A DNA stretch of 64,000 nucleotides from DASZQY01 sp963843565 (GTDB lineage: Bacteria; Pseudomonadota; Alphaproteobacteria; Rhizobiales; Kaistiaceae): the NCBI GenBank assembly GCA_963843565.1, contig CAWJKY010000003.1, forward strand, positions 2,232,001 to 2,296,000, written 5' to 3'. The notes beneath the pieces are model-generated. The model was given only the letters and a program-made list of their open reading frames with translations. It did no database searches and was not told the DNA's origin. Below, piece after piece: positions 34,654 through 44,091 of the stretch. Every line of letters begins with the position of its first letter. Positions within the stretch are counted from its first letter, which is position 1. Made by a program: the position numbers and the translations under genes.

Positions 34654-35148
34654 ATGACCGTCGTCATCCGGCCGGCGACCGAGGCCGACCTTCCCGCTCT
34701 CCTTGCCATCTACAACGACGCCGTCGCCCACACGACCGCCATCTGGAACGACGCGATCGTCGATCTCGGCAACCGCAAGGCGTGGCTCGCGGCCCGGCTG
34801 GCGCAGGGCTATCCAGTGCTGGTCGCCGACGACGACGGCACCGTCGCCGGCTACGGCACCTTCGGCGACTTCCGCCCCTTCGACGGCTACCGCTTCTCGG
34901 TCGAGCACTCCGTCTATGTGGCGGAGGCGATGCGGCGGCGGGGTATCGCCTCGGCGCTCATCGCGGCGCTCATCGAGCGGGCCCAGGCCCTCGGCAAGCA
35001 CATGATGATCGCGGGGATCGCGGCCGACAACGACGGCTCGCTCGCGCTCCACGCCGAGCTGGGCTTCGTCGAAACCGGCCGCATGGCCGAGGTCGGCTTC
35101 AAGTTCGGCCGCTGGCTCGACTTGGTCTTCATGCAAAAGACGCTCTGA
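34654..35148 (+). CDS. GNAT N-acetyltransferase (phosphinothricin-acetyltransferase type)
   Basis: 164 aa. It shows the PAT/YncA-like profile: MTVVIRPATEADLPALLAIY at the N-terminus, YGTFGDFRPFDGYRFSVEHS, then the acetyl-CoA site VYVAEAMRRRGIASALIAAL and the C-terminal ALHAELGFVETGRMAEVGFK. It acetylates a primary amine of a small molecule (phosphinothricin- or methionine-sulfoximine-like). It is divergent from lepA. Confidence 0.9.
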   Translation: MTVVIRPATEADLPALLAIYNDAVAHTTAIWNDAIVDLGNRKAWLAARLAQGYPVLVADDDGTVAGYGTFGDFRPFDGYRFSVEHSVYVAEAMRRRGIASALIAALIERAQALGKHMMIAGIAADNDGSLALHAELGFVETGRMAEVGFKFGRWLDLVFMQKTL

Positions 35149-35233
35149 CCGGGCGGTTGATCCGGATCAACGCCGCGCCGCGCGACCCTGCCAGATTCCC
35201 GCGAACGGGAGCCTTTTTCGAAAGGGCAAAGCC

Positions 35234-36154
35234 ATGCGCGCGCGTCTCACGGGTGCGGGCCGTTTTGTGGTGCTCGTCCTCGCCTACCTCGTCCTTTACA
35301 TCGTCGGCAGCCATTTCCTCGGGCCGGACCTGTCGTCCCTCCCGACGGAACCCGGCAACGAGACACAGGCGCTCGCCGCGCTTCTGGTCGTTGCCCTCGT
35401 CAACGTCGCGATCCTGATGGCCGTCATCCGCACCTCGCGACTCGCCGGCTTCCCGCTGATGCTTCTGCTGGCATTCCTGATCTACGGGGTGAAGACCTTC
35501 ACGTCGGGGATCGAGGCCTGGTACTTCATGACCAACCTGACGCCGGACATGATCCCCGGTCTCTTCCGGATGACCGTGCCGCTGGCCCTGCTGTTCCCGC
35601 CGCTCGCCGTGTGGGTGTGCGGAAAGCTGTCGCACGCCGCGACCGACACGCAGCCGGCGTGGCAGTTGCCGGCGCGGAGCGGGCTCGATGTCGCGATCCG
35701 CATCGCGCTCCTCGGCGCGATCGTCTATCCGGTGCTGTTCTTCGGGTTCGGCTATTTCGTCGCCTGGCAGTTCCCGGAGGTCCGCGCCTTCTACGGCGAT
35801 TCGGGCGCCCAGAATTTCTTCGGGCAGATGGCCATCGTCTTCTCGAACCCGGTGACCTGTCCGTTCGAGATCATGCGCGGCGTGCTGTGGGTGCTGTTCG
35901 CGCTGCCGGTGCTGGCGACGACGCGCGGGCGCTGGTGGGTCGGCGCGCTGCTGGTGGCGCTCGCCTTCGCGCTCATCCAGAACGACGTCCACCTGATCCC
36001 CAACGCGCTGATGCCGCCGATGGTCCGCCTCGCCCACTTCATCGAGACGGCCTCGTCGAATTTCATCTGGGCGTGGGCGATCGCCTTCGTGCTGGCGTGG
36101 CGCGATCGCGTCAGTTCGGCGCCGACCGGCGCGCTCTCGTCAGTGGCGCGCTAG
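35234..36154 (+). CDS. Integral membrane protein of unknown function
   Basis: 306 aa with about eight hydrophobic helices (GRFVVLVLAYLVLYIVGSHF, LAALLVVALVNVAILMAVI, MTVPLALLFPPLAVWVCG, IRIALLGAIVYPVLFFGFGY, VLWVLFALPVLATT). ATG 35234 is preceded by a plausible GAAAGGG site. The N-terminus is a signal anchor. No family is recognised. It ends 2 bp before the convergent fabI stop. Confidence 0.7.
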   Translation: MRARLTGAGRFVVLVLAYLVLYIVGSHFLGPDLSSLPTEPGNETQALAALLVVALVNVAILMAVIRTSRLAGFPLMLLLAFLIYGVKTFTSGIEAWYFMTNLTPDMIPGLFRMTVPLALLFPPLAVWVCGKLSHAATDTQPAWQLPARSGLDVAIRIALLGAIVYPVLFFGFGYFVAWQFPEVRAFYGDSGAQNFFGQMAIVFSNPVTCPFEIMRGVLWVLFALPVLATTRGRWWVGALLVALAFALIQNDVHLIPNALMPPMVRLAHFIETASSNFIWAWAIAFVLAWRDRVSSAPTGALSSVAR

Positions 36155-36156
36155 GC

Positions 36157-37011
36157 CTATTCGGCGGCTTCCGAGTCGGGCTCGGTGACCGTATCGGTCA
36201 CCTTGAGCTCGGCGAGCCGCGGCATGGCGACGATGTTGTAGCCGGAATCGACATAGTGGATCTCGCCGGTGACGCCCGAGGCGAGATCGGAGAGCAGGTA
36301 GAGCGCCGTATTGCCGATCTCGTCGATGGTGACGGTGCGGCCGAGGGGCGCGTTGCGCTTCTGGTAGTTGAACATCAGCCGCGCGTCGGCGACGCCGGCG
36401 CCGGCAAGGGTGCGCACCGGCCCGGCGGAGATGGCGTTGACGCGAATGTTGCTGGGGCCGAAATCGACGGCCAGATAGCGGACCGAGGCTTCCAGCGCCG
36501 CCTTGGCGACGCCCATGACGTTGTAGTTGGGCATGACCCGGCTGGAGCCGCCGTAGGTGAGCGTCACCAGGGCGCCGCCGTGCTTCATCAGCGGGGCGGC
36601 GCAGTGCGCCACCTCGGTGAACGAGAAGCACGAGATCACCATGGTCTTCTCGAAGTTGTCGCGGGTCGTGTTGACGTAGCGGCCCTTCAGCTGCGCCTTG
36701 TCGGAAAACGCGACGGCGTGGACGACGAAGTCGATGGTCGGCCAGCGGTGACGCAGCGCCGTGAACATCGACGTCAGCGACAGCGGGTCGTCGGAATCGG
36801 GCTTCAGCCCGACGTCGCAGGGCAGCACGAAATCGGACCCAAGCGACTTGGCGAGCGGCACGACGCGCTTGCCGAGCTGCGGGGTCTGGTAGGTGAAGGC
36901 GAGTTCCGCGCCGTTGGCGGCGAGCTGGCGGGCGATCCCCCAGGCGATCGAATGATCGTTGGCGACCCCCATGATGAGGCCGCGCTTGCCCTGCATGATA
37001 CCGCTACTCAT
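36157..37011 (-). CDS. fabI: Enoyl-[acyl-carrier-protein] reductase (NADH)
   Basis: 284 aa. SDR-type ENR: GLIMGVANDHSIAWGIARQL near the N-terminus, VHAVAFSDKAQLKG, the catalytic Y-x6-K in MPNYNVMGVAKAALEASV, and INAISAGPVRTLAGAG. It catalyses the last step of each fatty-acid elongation cycle. It is third in the leftward fabA-fabB-fabI block, starting 30 bp after fabB. Confidence 0.96.
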   Translation of the reverse strand: MSSGIMQGKRGLIMGVANDHSIAWGIARQLAANGAELAFTYQTPQLGKRVVPLAKSLGSDFVLPCDVGLKPDSDDPLSLTSMFTALRHRWPTIDFVVHAVAFSDKAQLKGRYVNTTRDNFEKTMVISCFSFTEVAHCAAPLMKHGGALVTLTYGGSSRVMPNYNVMGVAKAALEASVRYLAVDFGPSNIRVNAISAGPVRTLAGAGVADARLMFNYQKRNAPLGRTVTIDEIGNTALYLLSDLASGVTGEIHYVDSGYNIVAMPRLAELKVTDTVTEPDSEAAE

Positions 37012-37041
37012 CTGCCCCGCTTGCCCCCCAAGACCCCGTCC

Positions 37042-38265
37042 TCATCCGTTGTAACGCTGGAGGACGAGGGTCGCGTTGGTGCCGCCGAACCCGAACGAGT
37101 TGGAGAGCACCGTGTTGACCTCGACGTTGTCCATGCGTTGCCGCACGATCGGCATGTCGGCGAAGGCCGGATCGATTTCGTCGATGTTGGCGCTCTCGCA
37201 GATGAAACCGTTGTTCATCATGAGCAGCGAATAGATGGTTTCCTGCACGCCGGTGGCGCCCAGCGAATGGCCGGTCAGCGACTTGGTCGCCGAAATCGGC
37301 GGCACCTTGTCGGCCGAGCCGAAGACCTTGCGGATCGCCTCGATCTCGGGGCCGTCGCCGGCCGGCGTCGAGGTGGCGTGCGGGTTGATGTAGTCGATCT
37401 TGTCGTGAACGCCGGCGAGCGCGATCTTCATGCAGCGCTCCGCCCCCTCCCCCGACGGCTGCACCATGTCGTAGCCGTCCGAGGTGGCGCCGTAGCCGAT
37501 CACTTCGCCGTAGATGCGCGCGCCGCGCGCCCTGGCGTGCTCGAGTTCCTCCAGCACCACCGCGCCGGCGCCGCCGGCGATGACGAAGCCGTCGCGGTTC
37601 TTGTCGTAGGCCCGCGAGGCCTTCTCGGGGGTGTCGTTGAAGCGGCTCGACATGGCGCCCATGGCGTCGAAGAGCACCGACAGCGTCCAGTCGAGATCCT
37701 CGCAGCCGCCGGCGAACATGACATCCTGCTTGCCCATCTGGATCATCTCGGCGGCGTTGCCGATGCAGTGGCTGGAGGTCGAGCAGGCCGACGAGATCGA
37801 GTAGCTGAGGCCCTTGATCTTGAACCACGTCGAAAGCGTCGCCGAGGCGGTCGACGACATCGCCTTGGGCACGGCGAACGGGCCGACGCGCTTGGGGCCC
37901 TTCTCCCGGGTGACATCGGCGGCCTCGACGATGGTGCGGGTCGAGGGGCCGCCGGAGCCCATGATGAGGCCGGTGCGCTCGTTGGAAATCTCGTTCGCCT
38001 CGAGGCCGGCGTCGGCGATCGCCTGATCCATGGCGACGTGGTTCCAGGCGGTGCCGCCGCCGTGGAAGCGCATAGCGCGCCGGTCGATCATGGTGGAGGG
38101 GTCGAGCTGCGGGGCGCCGTGGACGCGGCAGCGGAAGCCCAGGCGGGTGTAATCCTCGGCCGCGCTGATGCCGGATTTGGCATCGCGCAGGCTGGCGACA
38201 ACCTCCTGGGTGGAGTTGCCGATCGAGGAGACGATGCCCATGCCGGTGACGACGACGCGCTTCAT
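37042..38265 (-). CDS. fabB: Beta-ketoacyl-ACP synthase I
   Basis: 407 aa. KAS motifs: the nucleophile in YSISSACSTSSHCIGNA, the two catalytic His in NPHATSTPAGDGPE and KSLTGHSLGATG, and the C-terminal NSFGFGGTNATLVLQRY. It elongates unsaturated acyl chains together with FabA. It lies 34 bp downstream of fabA in the same operon. Confidence 0.97.
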   Translation of the reverse strand: MKRVVVTGMGIVSSIGNSTQEVVASLRDAKSGISAAEDYTRLGFRCRVHGAPQLDPSTMIDRRAMRFHGGGTAWNHVAMDQAIADAGLEANEISNERTGLIMGSGGPSTRTIVEAADVTREKGPKRVGPFAVPKAMSSTASATLSTWFKIKGLSYSISSACSTSSHCIGNAAEMIQMGKQDVMFAGGCEDLDWTLSVLFDAMGAMSSRFNDTPEKASRAYDKNRDGFVIAGGAGAVVLEELEHARARGARIYGEVIGYGATSDGYDMVQPSGEGAERCMKIALAGVHDKIDYINPHATSTPAGDGPEIEAIRKVFGSADKVPPISATKSLTGHSLGATGVQETIYSLLMMNNGFICESANIDEIDPAFADMPIVRQRMDNVEVNTVLSNSFGFGGTNATLVLQRYNG

Positions 38266-38299
38266 CTTGACGTTCCTCGCTGCCGGGCGCGCGGCTTGC

Positions 38300-38854
38300 T
38301 TAGCCGATCGCCGGTTCGGCCGAGCCCTGGAACAGGCCGACCTTCAGATCCGCGGCCTTGTAGATGGTGGTGCCGTCGACCTTCAGCCACCCGTCAGCGA
38401 TGCCGAGCACCAGCTTCGAACGCAGCACCCGTTTCAGGTCGACGCCGTATTCGACGAGGCGGGCGGTCGGCAGGACCATCCCGGAAAACTTGATGGCGCC
38501 CGCCTGCAGGGCGCGGCCGCGGCCGGGCTCGCCGAGCCAGCCCAGGAAGAAGCCCAGCATCTGCCACAGCGCATCGAGCCCGAGGCAGCCCGGCATGACC
38601 GGATCGCCCTTGAAGTGGCAGCCGAAGAACCAGAGGTCCGGCTTGACGTCGAGTTCGGCGCGGACCTGGCCCTTGCCGTGCTCGCCGCCGTCTTCGCTGA
38701 TCTCGGTGATGCGGTCGAACATCAGCATCGGCGGCAGCGGCAACTGGGCGTTGCCGGGGCCGAACAGTTCGCCGCGCCCGCAGGCGATCAGCGCGTCGTA
38801 GTCGAAGCTCGTGGCTCTGGAATCGATTGTCTGTGGCTTGGGGACGGCCGTCAT
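38300..38854 (-). CDS. fabA: 3-hydroxydecanoyl-ACP dehydratase/isomerase
   Basis: 184 aa from ATG 38854. The hot-dog fold active site is WFFGCHFKGDPVMPGCLGLD (catalytic His and Asp) followed by ALWQMLGFFLGW, and PPMLMFDRITEISED precedes it. It introduces the cis double bond that starts unsaturated fatty-acid synthesis. It is the first gene of the fabA-fabB-fabI operon and divergent from irr (265-bp shared upstream region), the standard rhizobial arrangement. Confidence 0.96.
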   Translation of the reverse strand: MTAVPKPQTIDSRATSFDYDALIACGRGELFGPGNAQLPLPPMLMFDRITEISEDGGEHGKGQVRAELDVKPDLWFFGCHFKGDPVMPGCLGLDALWQMLGFFLGWLGEPGRGRALQAGAIKFSGMVLPTARLVEYGVDLKRVLRSKLVLGIADGWLKVDGTTIYKAADLKVGLFQGSAEPAIG

Positions 38855-39119
38855 GATCCGGTTCGCTCTCGTCGGCACGTTTGCGGCGCGCCGCGCGCCC
38901 CTCGCTGGAAAAGCCGGGGGCGGGGCAGGCCCATCGGCGGCCCTCATAACATAGCATCTTGCCGGTCGCCACAAAGGGTCGCGGGGGGCGGAAATGGCCA
39001 GAATTTGGGCCGTCTGTGGACCGCGGAATCGGCGCATTTCGTTGCGCTGCGGCGCCTTGCTACTTATAGTCTCTCCGAACGGCAGCGCCTTGAACGCCGC
39101 CCGTCAGAGAAAGAGACCA

Positions 39120-39572
39120 ATGGACCACATGACCGAAGGCGTCCACACGGCCGGTGCGATGGCACCGCCGGGGATTCGCCTTATGCTGCGCGGGGCCGGG
39201 CTGCGCCCGACGCGTCAGCGCATGGCGCTTGCCGAACTGCTGTTCCGTCACGGCAATCGCCACGTCTCAGCCGAGACACTGCACGAGGAAGCGGTCGGCG
39301 CACGGGTGCCGGTGTCGCTCGCCACGATCTACAACACGCTCCACCAGTTCACTGAGGCGGGGCTGCTGCGCGAGGTCGCGGTGGACGGGTCGAGGACCTA
39401 CTTCGACACCAACACCGGCGAGCACCATCACTTCTTCGTCGAGGACGACAACGCGGTGATCGACATTCCCGACGGCCAGATGGGCGTCGGGCGCGTGCCG
39501 GAGCCGCCGCCGGGCTACGAAGTGACCCGCGTCGACGTGGTGGTGCGGCTGCGCCGCATCCGCGACGCCTGA
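39120..39572 (+). CDS. irr: Iron response regulator Irr (Fur family)
   Basis: 150 aa from ATG 39120. A Fur-type winged helix (LRPTRQRMALAELLFRHGNR, VPVSLATIYNTLHQFTEAGL) and the Irr-specific metal/haem-binding stretch GEHHHFFVEDDNAVIDIPD with its HHH triad are present. The N-terminal GCPV-type haem regulatory motif of Bradyrhizobium Irr is absent, as in the Rhizobium/Brucella type. It represses or activates iron and haem genes under iron limitation. Position next to fabA supports the identification. Confidence 0.95.
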   Translation: MDHMTEGVHTAGAMAPPGIRLMLRGAGLRPTRQRMALAELLFRHGNRHVSAETLHEEAVGARVPVSLATIYNTLHQFTEAGLLREVAVDGSRTYFDTNTGEHHHFFVEDDNAVIDIPDGQMGVGRVPEPPPGYEVTRVDVVVRLRRIRDA

Positions 39573-39576
39573 ACGC

Positions 39577-40164
39577 TCAGTTCACGTCCTCGTCCGGATA
39601 GACACCCCAGAGCTGGGTCTGGCTGATCCAGCCGGAGAAGCCGTCGCCCGAGATGGCGCACCAGCCCTTGTCGCAGCGGTCGATGTCGGCGAGCACGCCC
39701 GGCTTCAGGTAGGCGGTGACGCCTGCATTCGCATCCGCCGCGGCGCGAATCGGCTGCGCATCGCCGCTCGCCCACGGCGTCACCACCGCCGTGCGCTTCC
39801 CCGACAGCAGGCTGTGGAAGACCCAGCCGACCTCGCCGTCGGCGTCGCGCACGCGCCGCCAGGTGTCGAACTCGGCGATGATCTCGACGGGATAGGCGCG
39901 CCGGGTGAACACCCACTCGATTCGGTAGTCCTCGCCGGGGCCGCCGCGCACGTTGACCCGGCCAGCCTTGAGGCTGACGAAACGCGGCACCGGTAGGCCG
40001 CTCTTGCCGTAGTGGATGCCCTCGCCGGCCGGCTGGTCGGGCTCCGCCGACGAGGCCGCGGCATGCTCGCCGTAGATGGCCAGCATCAGCGCGCCAGAGA
40101 AAAGAAGAACGAGCGCCACGCCCGTCAAAGCCTTGCCCAGACGGCGGCTTCGGCCCCTCACCAT
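39577..40164 (-). CDS. SH3-domain exported protein
   Basis: 195 aa from ATG 40164 (a longer frame to 40209 is possible). A basic N-terminus and a signal anchor (LTGVALVLLFSGALMLAIYG) are followed by two SH3 segments: SLKAGRVNVRGGPGEDYRIE, then VDADGEVGWVFHSLLSG-like residues (DADGEVGWVFHSLLSGKR), and GVTAYLKPGVLADIDRCD with GFSGWISQTQLWGVYPDE. This is the conserved periplasmic 'SH3 domain-containing protein' that follows irr in Hyphomicrobiales. Likely cell-wall associated. Confidence 0.88.
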   Translation of the reverse strand: MVRGRSRRLGKALTGVALVLLFSGALMLAIYGEHAAASSAEPDQPAGEGIHYGKSGLPVPRFVSLKAGRVNVRGGPGEDYRIEWVFTRRAYPVEIIAEFDTWRRVRDADGEVGWVFHSLLSGKRTAVVTPWASGDAQPIRAAADANAGVTAYLKPGVLADIDRCDKGWCAISGDGFSGWISQTQLWGVYPDEDVN

Positions 40165-40273
40165 TACCCCACTCCGCAAACCAGACACCGCGGCACCCCG
40201 AATGGGCATTTTCGCCGAGCAGGGTTGAGGAGCGCTTAACGGAACCGGCCTGTGGTGCCGGAAAGACGCCTTT

Positions 40274-41299
40274 TCAGACCGCGCGCGGCGGGGCGGTGGA
40301 GCCGCGCTGGACGAGCTCCACGTCGAGGGTGACGATCCCCGGCGGCCCGCCGGCGAAGACGAGCTCGGCGGCGCGGCGTCCCTTTTCGGCGATGGGCTGC
40401 GCCATGGTGGTGAGCGGCGGCGTCGACGCGGCGCCTTCGGGGATGCCGTCGAAGCCGATCACCGACAGGTCGCGCGGCACGTCGAGGCCGGCGCCGGCGG
40501 CGTAGTCGAGGGCGCCGAGCGCGGTCACGTCGGACATCGCCAGGATGGCGGTAGTGTCCGGCGCGCGCTCCAGAATCGCGGCGGTCGCTGCGGCGCCGCG
40601 TTCGCGCGACAGCACCGTCTCCACCATGGGCAGGCTCTCAATTTCGATGCCGGCTGCGCCGAGCGCGTCGGCGTAGCCGGCGAGACGATCACGGGTGACC
40701 GCGTAGCGCAGCGCTTTCATGCGCTCGCGATCGACGAAGCCGAACCGGCCCTCACCGATGAACTCGAGCGCCAGGACGCCGATGTCGCGGTGCCCGAGCG
40801 CGAGGAGGTGCTCGGCCTCACGGCGCGCCGCGTTGCGGTCGTCGATACGAATCGCGATGTCGCCGGGTTCGGCGTCGACATCGACGGCGACAAAGGGCAG
40901 GCCGCGCTGGCGGGCGAGGGCGAGAAGGGGCGTCTTGTCCTCGAGGCAATGAACGATGAACCCATCGACGAGCGCCGACTGGATGTTCCAGGCAGCAATC
41001 TCGTTCGTCTCGTCGTGGGCCGAGATCAGGGTCAGGCCGGCGCCATGGGCGTCGCACACCCCGCCGATGCCCGACATGAAGAGCTGCCCGAAGGGGTCGC
41101 GGAAACCGGCCGCGAAGGTGCCGGCGACCACCACGCCGATCGCGTTGACCTTTCCCGCACGCAGAAGTCGCCCCTTGGGGTCCGGTCCGCCATAGCCAAG
41201 CTGGCGCGCGGTCGCCAGGACGCGCTCGCGCACTTCTGGGCGGACGATCTCGGGATGGTTGAAGACGTTGACGCCCGGATTTGACGGCCGCGCCGCCAC
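40274..41299 (-). pseudogene. LacI-family regulator lacking its N-terminal HTH
   Basis: Open frame of 341 codons. From residue about 10 on it is a normal LacI/PurR protein: FNHPEIVRPEVRERVLATAR, then LGYGGPDP hinge, periplasmic-binding-protein-like domain (VNAIGVVVAGTFAAGF, VDGFIVHCLEDKTPL, LAMSDVTALGALDYA, LSVIGFDGIPEGA). The first ~20 residues of the HTH, including the recognition helix before FNHPE, are missing. In their place is sequence continuing from the moeB 3' end. The only start is a GTG at 41299 inside that junction. The protein probably cannot bind its operator, so it is a 5'-truncated pseudogene. Confidence 0.75.
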
Positions 41300-42068
41300 C
41301 GGTCCCGTTCAGCGGGTTCGCCGGGTCCCATTTGTAAGCGACCGTCTCGAAACGCATGTCGAGCGCGTCGAAGAGCAGCAGTCGCCCGACGAGCAGCTCG
41401 CCGACACCGACGATCGCCTTGATCGCCTCCAGCGCCTGCAACGATCCCAGCACTCCGACGAGCGCGCCCAGGACCCCCGCTTCCGCGCAGGTCGGCAGCA
41501 GCCCGTCCGGCGGCGGCTCGGGAAAGAGACACCGATAGGTCGGGTTGGGCGTTCCGTCGGCGCCCGCCTCATGAGGCTTCAGCGTTGTCAGCGATCCGTC
41601 GAACTGGCCGACCGCCGCCGTCACCAGAACCTTCTTCTCACGGAAACAGGCGTCGGAGACCGCGTAGCGGGTGTCGAAGCCGTCCGAGCAATCGATGACG
41701 ATGTCGTAGGGGCGGATCAGCGCGCCGGCGTTCTCGCCGGTGAGACGCAGCGCATGGGTCTCGACGGCGACGTGCGGGTTGAGGTGCGCCACCGCCTCCC
41801 GGGCGCTCTCCACCTTGGGGCGCCCGACGGCGGCGGTTGCGTGAATGACCTGACGCTGAAGATTGGACAGCGACACCACGTCGTCGTCGACGATGCCGAG
41901 GTGGCCGACGCCGGCCGCCGCCAGATACTGGATGACCGGCGCACCGAGACCACCGGCGCCGATGACCAGCGCGCGGGCGGCCTTCAACTTCTGCTGGCCG
42001 GGGCCGCCGACCCCGGCAAGCACAATGTGGCGGGCGTAGCGCTCGATCTCGTCGTCGGAAAAGGCCAT
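40818..42068 (-). CDS. moeB: MoeB/ThiF/HesA-type adenylyltransferase with out-of-frame C-terminal extension
   Basis: 416-codon frame; the genuine part is about residues 1-255 (42068 to about 41300). E1-like motifs: VIGAGGLGAPVIQYLAAAGV (ATP site), VVSLSNLQRQVIH, DIVIDCSDGFDTRYAV, and LLPTCAEAGVLGALVG. The zinc CxxC pairs of classical MoeB are not seen. It would adenylate the C-terminus of a ubiquitin-like sulfur carrier (MoaD or ThiS). After YKWDPANPLNGT, where relatives end, the frame reads on for about 160 codons in the wrong frame of the truncated lacI gene. The natural stop appears lost in the same event. Confidence 0.8.
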   Translation of the reverse strand: MAFSDDEIERYARHIVLAGVGGPGQQKLKAARALVIGAGGLGAPVIQYLAAAGVGHLGIVDDDVVSLSNLQRQVIHATAAVGRPKVESAREAVAHLNPHVAVETHALRLTGENAGALIRPYDIVIDCSDGFDTRYAVSDACFREKKVLVTAAVGQFDGSLTTLKPHEAGADGTPNPTYRCLFPEPPPDGLLPTCAEAGVLGALVGVLGSLQALEAIKAIVGVGELLVGRLLLFDALDMRFETVAYKWDPANPLNGTGGGAAVKSGRQRLQPSRDRPPRSARARPGDRAPAWLWRTGPQGATSACGKGQRDRRGGRRHLRGRFPRPLRAALHVGHRRGVRRPWRRPDPDLGPRRDERDCCLEHPVGARRWVHRSLPRGQDAPSRPRPPARPALCRRRCRRRTRRHRDSYRRPQRGAP

Positions 42069-42125
42069 CCGGGAAGCCTAGTGCGCGCCCAAGCCGTTGA
42101 CGAGAGCGCGCGTTCGACTGCCGGC

Positions 42126-42518
42126 TTACTGCCAGACGGCGAGGATCGCGCCCATCACGACGATGCCGACCAACTGATAGCCGGCATTGATGGCGACCAG
42201 CTCCGGCTTCTTCTTCTCGTAGAAGATCGAGGAGACCATGAGGGTGGCGACGAAAGCGAGCCACACGGCAAAGCCCATCATGATGCCGCCGCCGAGGCCG
42301 GGCATGCCGTTCCGCACGATGAGCGCCAGCACGTAGGCCATGATCAGGTCGCCGATGATCTGCACGACCATCGCCGGGACCAGCCCCTGCTGCGAGGCGC
42401 CTTCCGGCACGTTCATCAGGGCGCGCCAGCGCACGCCGAACAACGCGGTGAACCACACGGCTCCGATGGCGAACTTCACAATCGCCGCGACGATCACGGC
42501 AAGCCAGTTCACATCCAT
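42126..42518 (-). CDS. DUF1761 membrane protein
   Basis: 130 aa with four transmembrane helices (WLAVIVAAIVKFAIGAVWFT, MVVQIIGDLIMAYVLALIV, GFAVWLAFVATLMVSSIFYE, AGYQLVGIVVMGAILAVW). The N-terminal MDVNWLA and the VWFT...LFG pattern are typical of DUF1761. Inner membrane; function unknown. It lies between moeB and cysK on the same strand. Confidence 0.85.
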   Translation of the reverse strand: MDVNWLAVIVAAIVKFAIGAVWFTALFGVRWRALMNVPEGASQQGLVPAMVVQIIGDLIMAYVLALIVRNGMPGLGGGIMMGFAVWLAFVATLMVSSIFYEKKKPELVAINAGYQLVGIVVMGAILAVWQ

Positions 42519-42621
42519 GGCGCTTTTCCCCCTTCGGGGCGTCGCTGCGACGCCCGGCGCGACTCAACCTCCCGGCGCCGCCTCACGCAATCGGGTCACG
42601 CAATCTTGATGGGAGAACCCC

Positions 42622-43602
42622 TCAGTCGAGCCCCTCGAACAGCGGCGTCGACAGATAGCGCTCGGCGAACGACGGGATGATCAGGACGATGTTCTTGCCC
42701 TCCATCTCGGGGCGCCCGCCGACGGTGACCGCCGCCGAGATCGCGGCGCCCGACGAGATGCCGACGGGGATGCCCTCGACCCGGGCGCACAAGCGCGCAT
42801 ACGAGAAGGCTTCCTCGGTCGGCACCTTGATGACCTCGTCGAAGATCTTGGCGTCGAGCACCTGCGGGATGAAGCCGGCGCCGATCCCCTGGATCTTGTG
42901 GGGGCCGGGCGCGCCGCCGGAGAGCACCGGGCTTTCGGCGGGCTCGACGGCAATGATGCGCACGTCGGGCTTGCGCTGCTTCAGAACCTGGCCGACGCCG
43001 GTGATGGTGCCGCCGGTCCCGACGCCCGAGATGAAGGCGTCGACGGCGCCGTTGGTGTCGTTCCAGATCTCCTCGGCGGTGGTCTTGCGATGAATCTCCG
43101 GGTTGGCCGGATTGACGAACTGGCCGGGGATGACCGCGTCGACCGTCTCGCGGACGATCTCGTCGGCGCGGGCGATGGCGCCCTTCATGCCCTTGGCGCC
43201 CTCGGTCAGCTCCAGTTCGGCGCCGAGCAGCTTGAGCATCTTGCGCCGTTCGACCGACATGGTCTCCGGCATGACCAGGATCAGCCGGTAGCCGCGCGCG
43301 GCGGCGACGAAGGCGAGCGCGATGCCGGTGTTGCCCGAGGTCGGCTCGACGAGCGTGGTGCGGCCGGGGCTGATCTTGCCCGCCGCTTCGAGCGCGTCGA
43401 CCATGGCAACGCCGATGCGGTCCTTGACGCTTGAGATCGGATTGAAGAACTCGAGCTTGGCGAGCAGGTGCGCGCGCACGTCCTTCATGGCGGCGATGTG
43501 ATCGAGGCGCACGAGCGGCGTATCGCCGATGGTGTCGGCGATCGAATCGTAGATGCGCCCGCGCCCGGGCTTGCGGGCCTCACTGGTCGGTGTCTGCGCC
43601 AT
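42622..43602 (-). CDS. cysK: Cysteine synthase A (O-acetylserine sulfhydrylase)
   Basis: 326 aa. PLP lysine in FFNPISSVKDRIGVAMV, phosphate/substrate loop VEPTSGNTGIALAFVAAA, the PLP-phosphate loop SGVGTGGTITGVGQVLK, and the C-terminal GIPVGISSGAAISAAV. It makes L-cysteine from O-acetylserine and sulfide. Single gene, separated from dut by 33 bp. Confidence 0.96.
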   Translation of the reverse strand: MAQTPTSEARKPGRGRIYDSIADTIGDTPLVRLDHIAAMKDVRAHLLAKLEFFNPISSVKDRIGVAMVDALEAAGKISPGRTTLVEPTSGNTGIALAFVAAARGYRLILVMPETMSVERRKMLKLLGAELELTEGAKGMKGAIARADEIVRETVDAVIPGQFVNPANPEIHRKTTAEEIWNDTNGAVDAFISGVGTGGTITGVGQVLKQRKPDVRIIAVEPAESPVLSGGAPGPHKIQGIGAGFIPQVLDAKIFDEVIKVPTEEAFSYARLCARVEGIPVGISSGAAISAAVTVGGRPEMEGKNIVLIIPSFAERYLSTPLFEGLD

Positions 43603-43635
43603 GTCTTCCCCTCCTCCGGCAAACAGGCTGGCAGT

Positions 43636-44087
<452 letters not shown>

Positions 44088-44091
<4 letters not shown>

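Noticed and set aside
35611..38493. 960-codon plus-strand ORF opposite fabI/fabB/fabA
   Set aside because: Antisense shadow of three certain genes; composition is that of reversed GC-rich codons.
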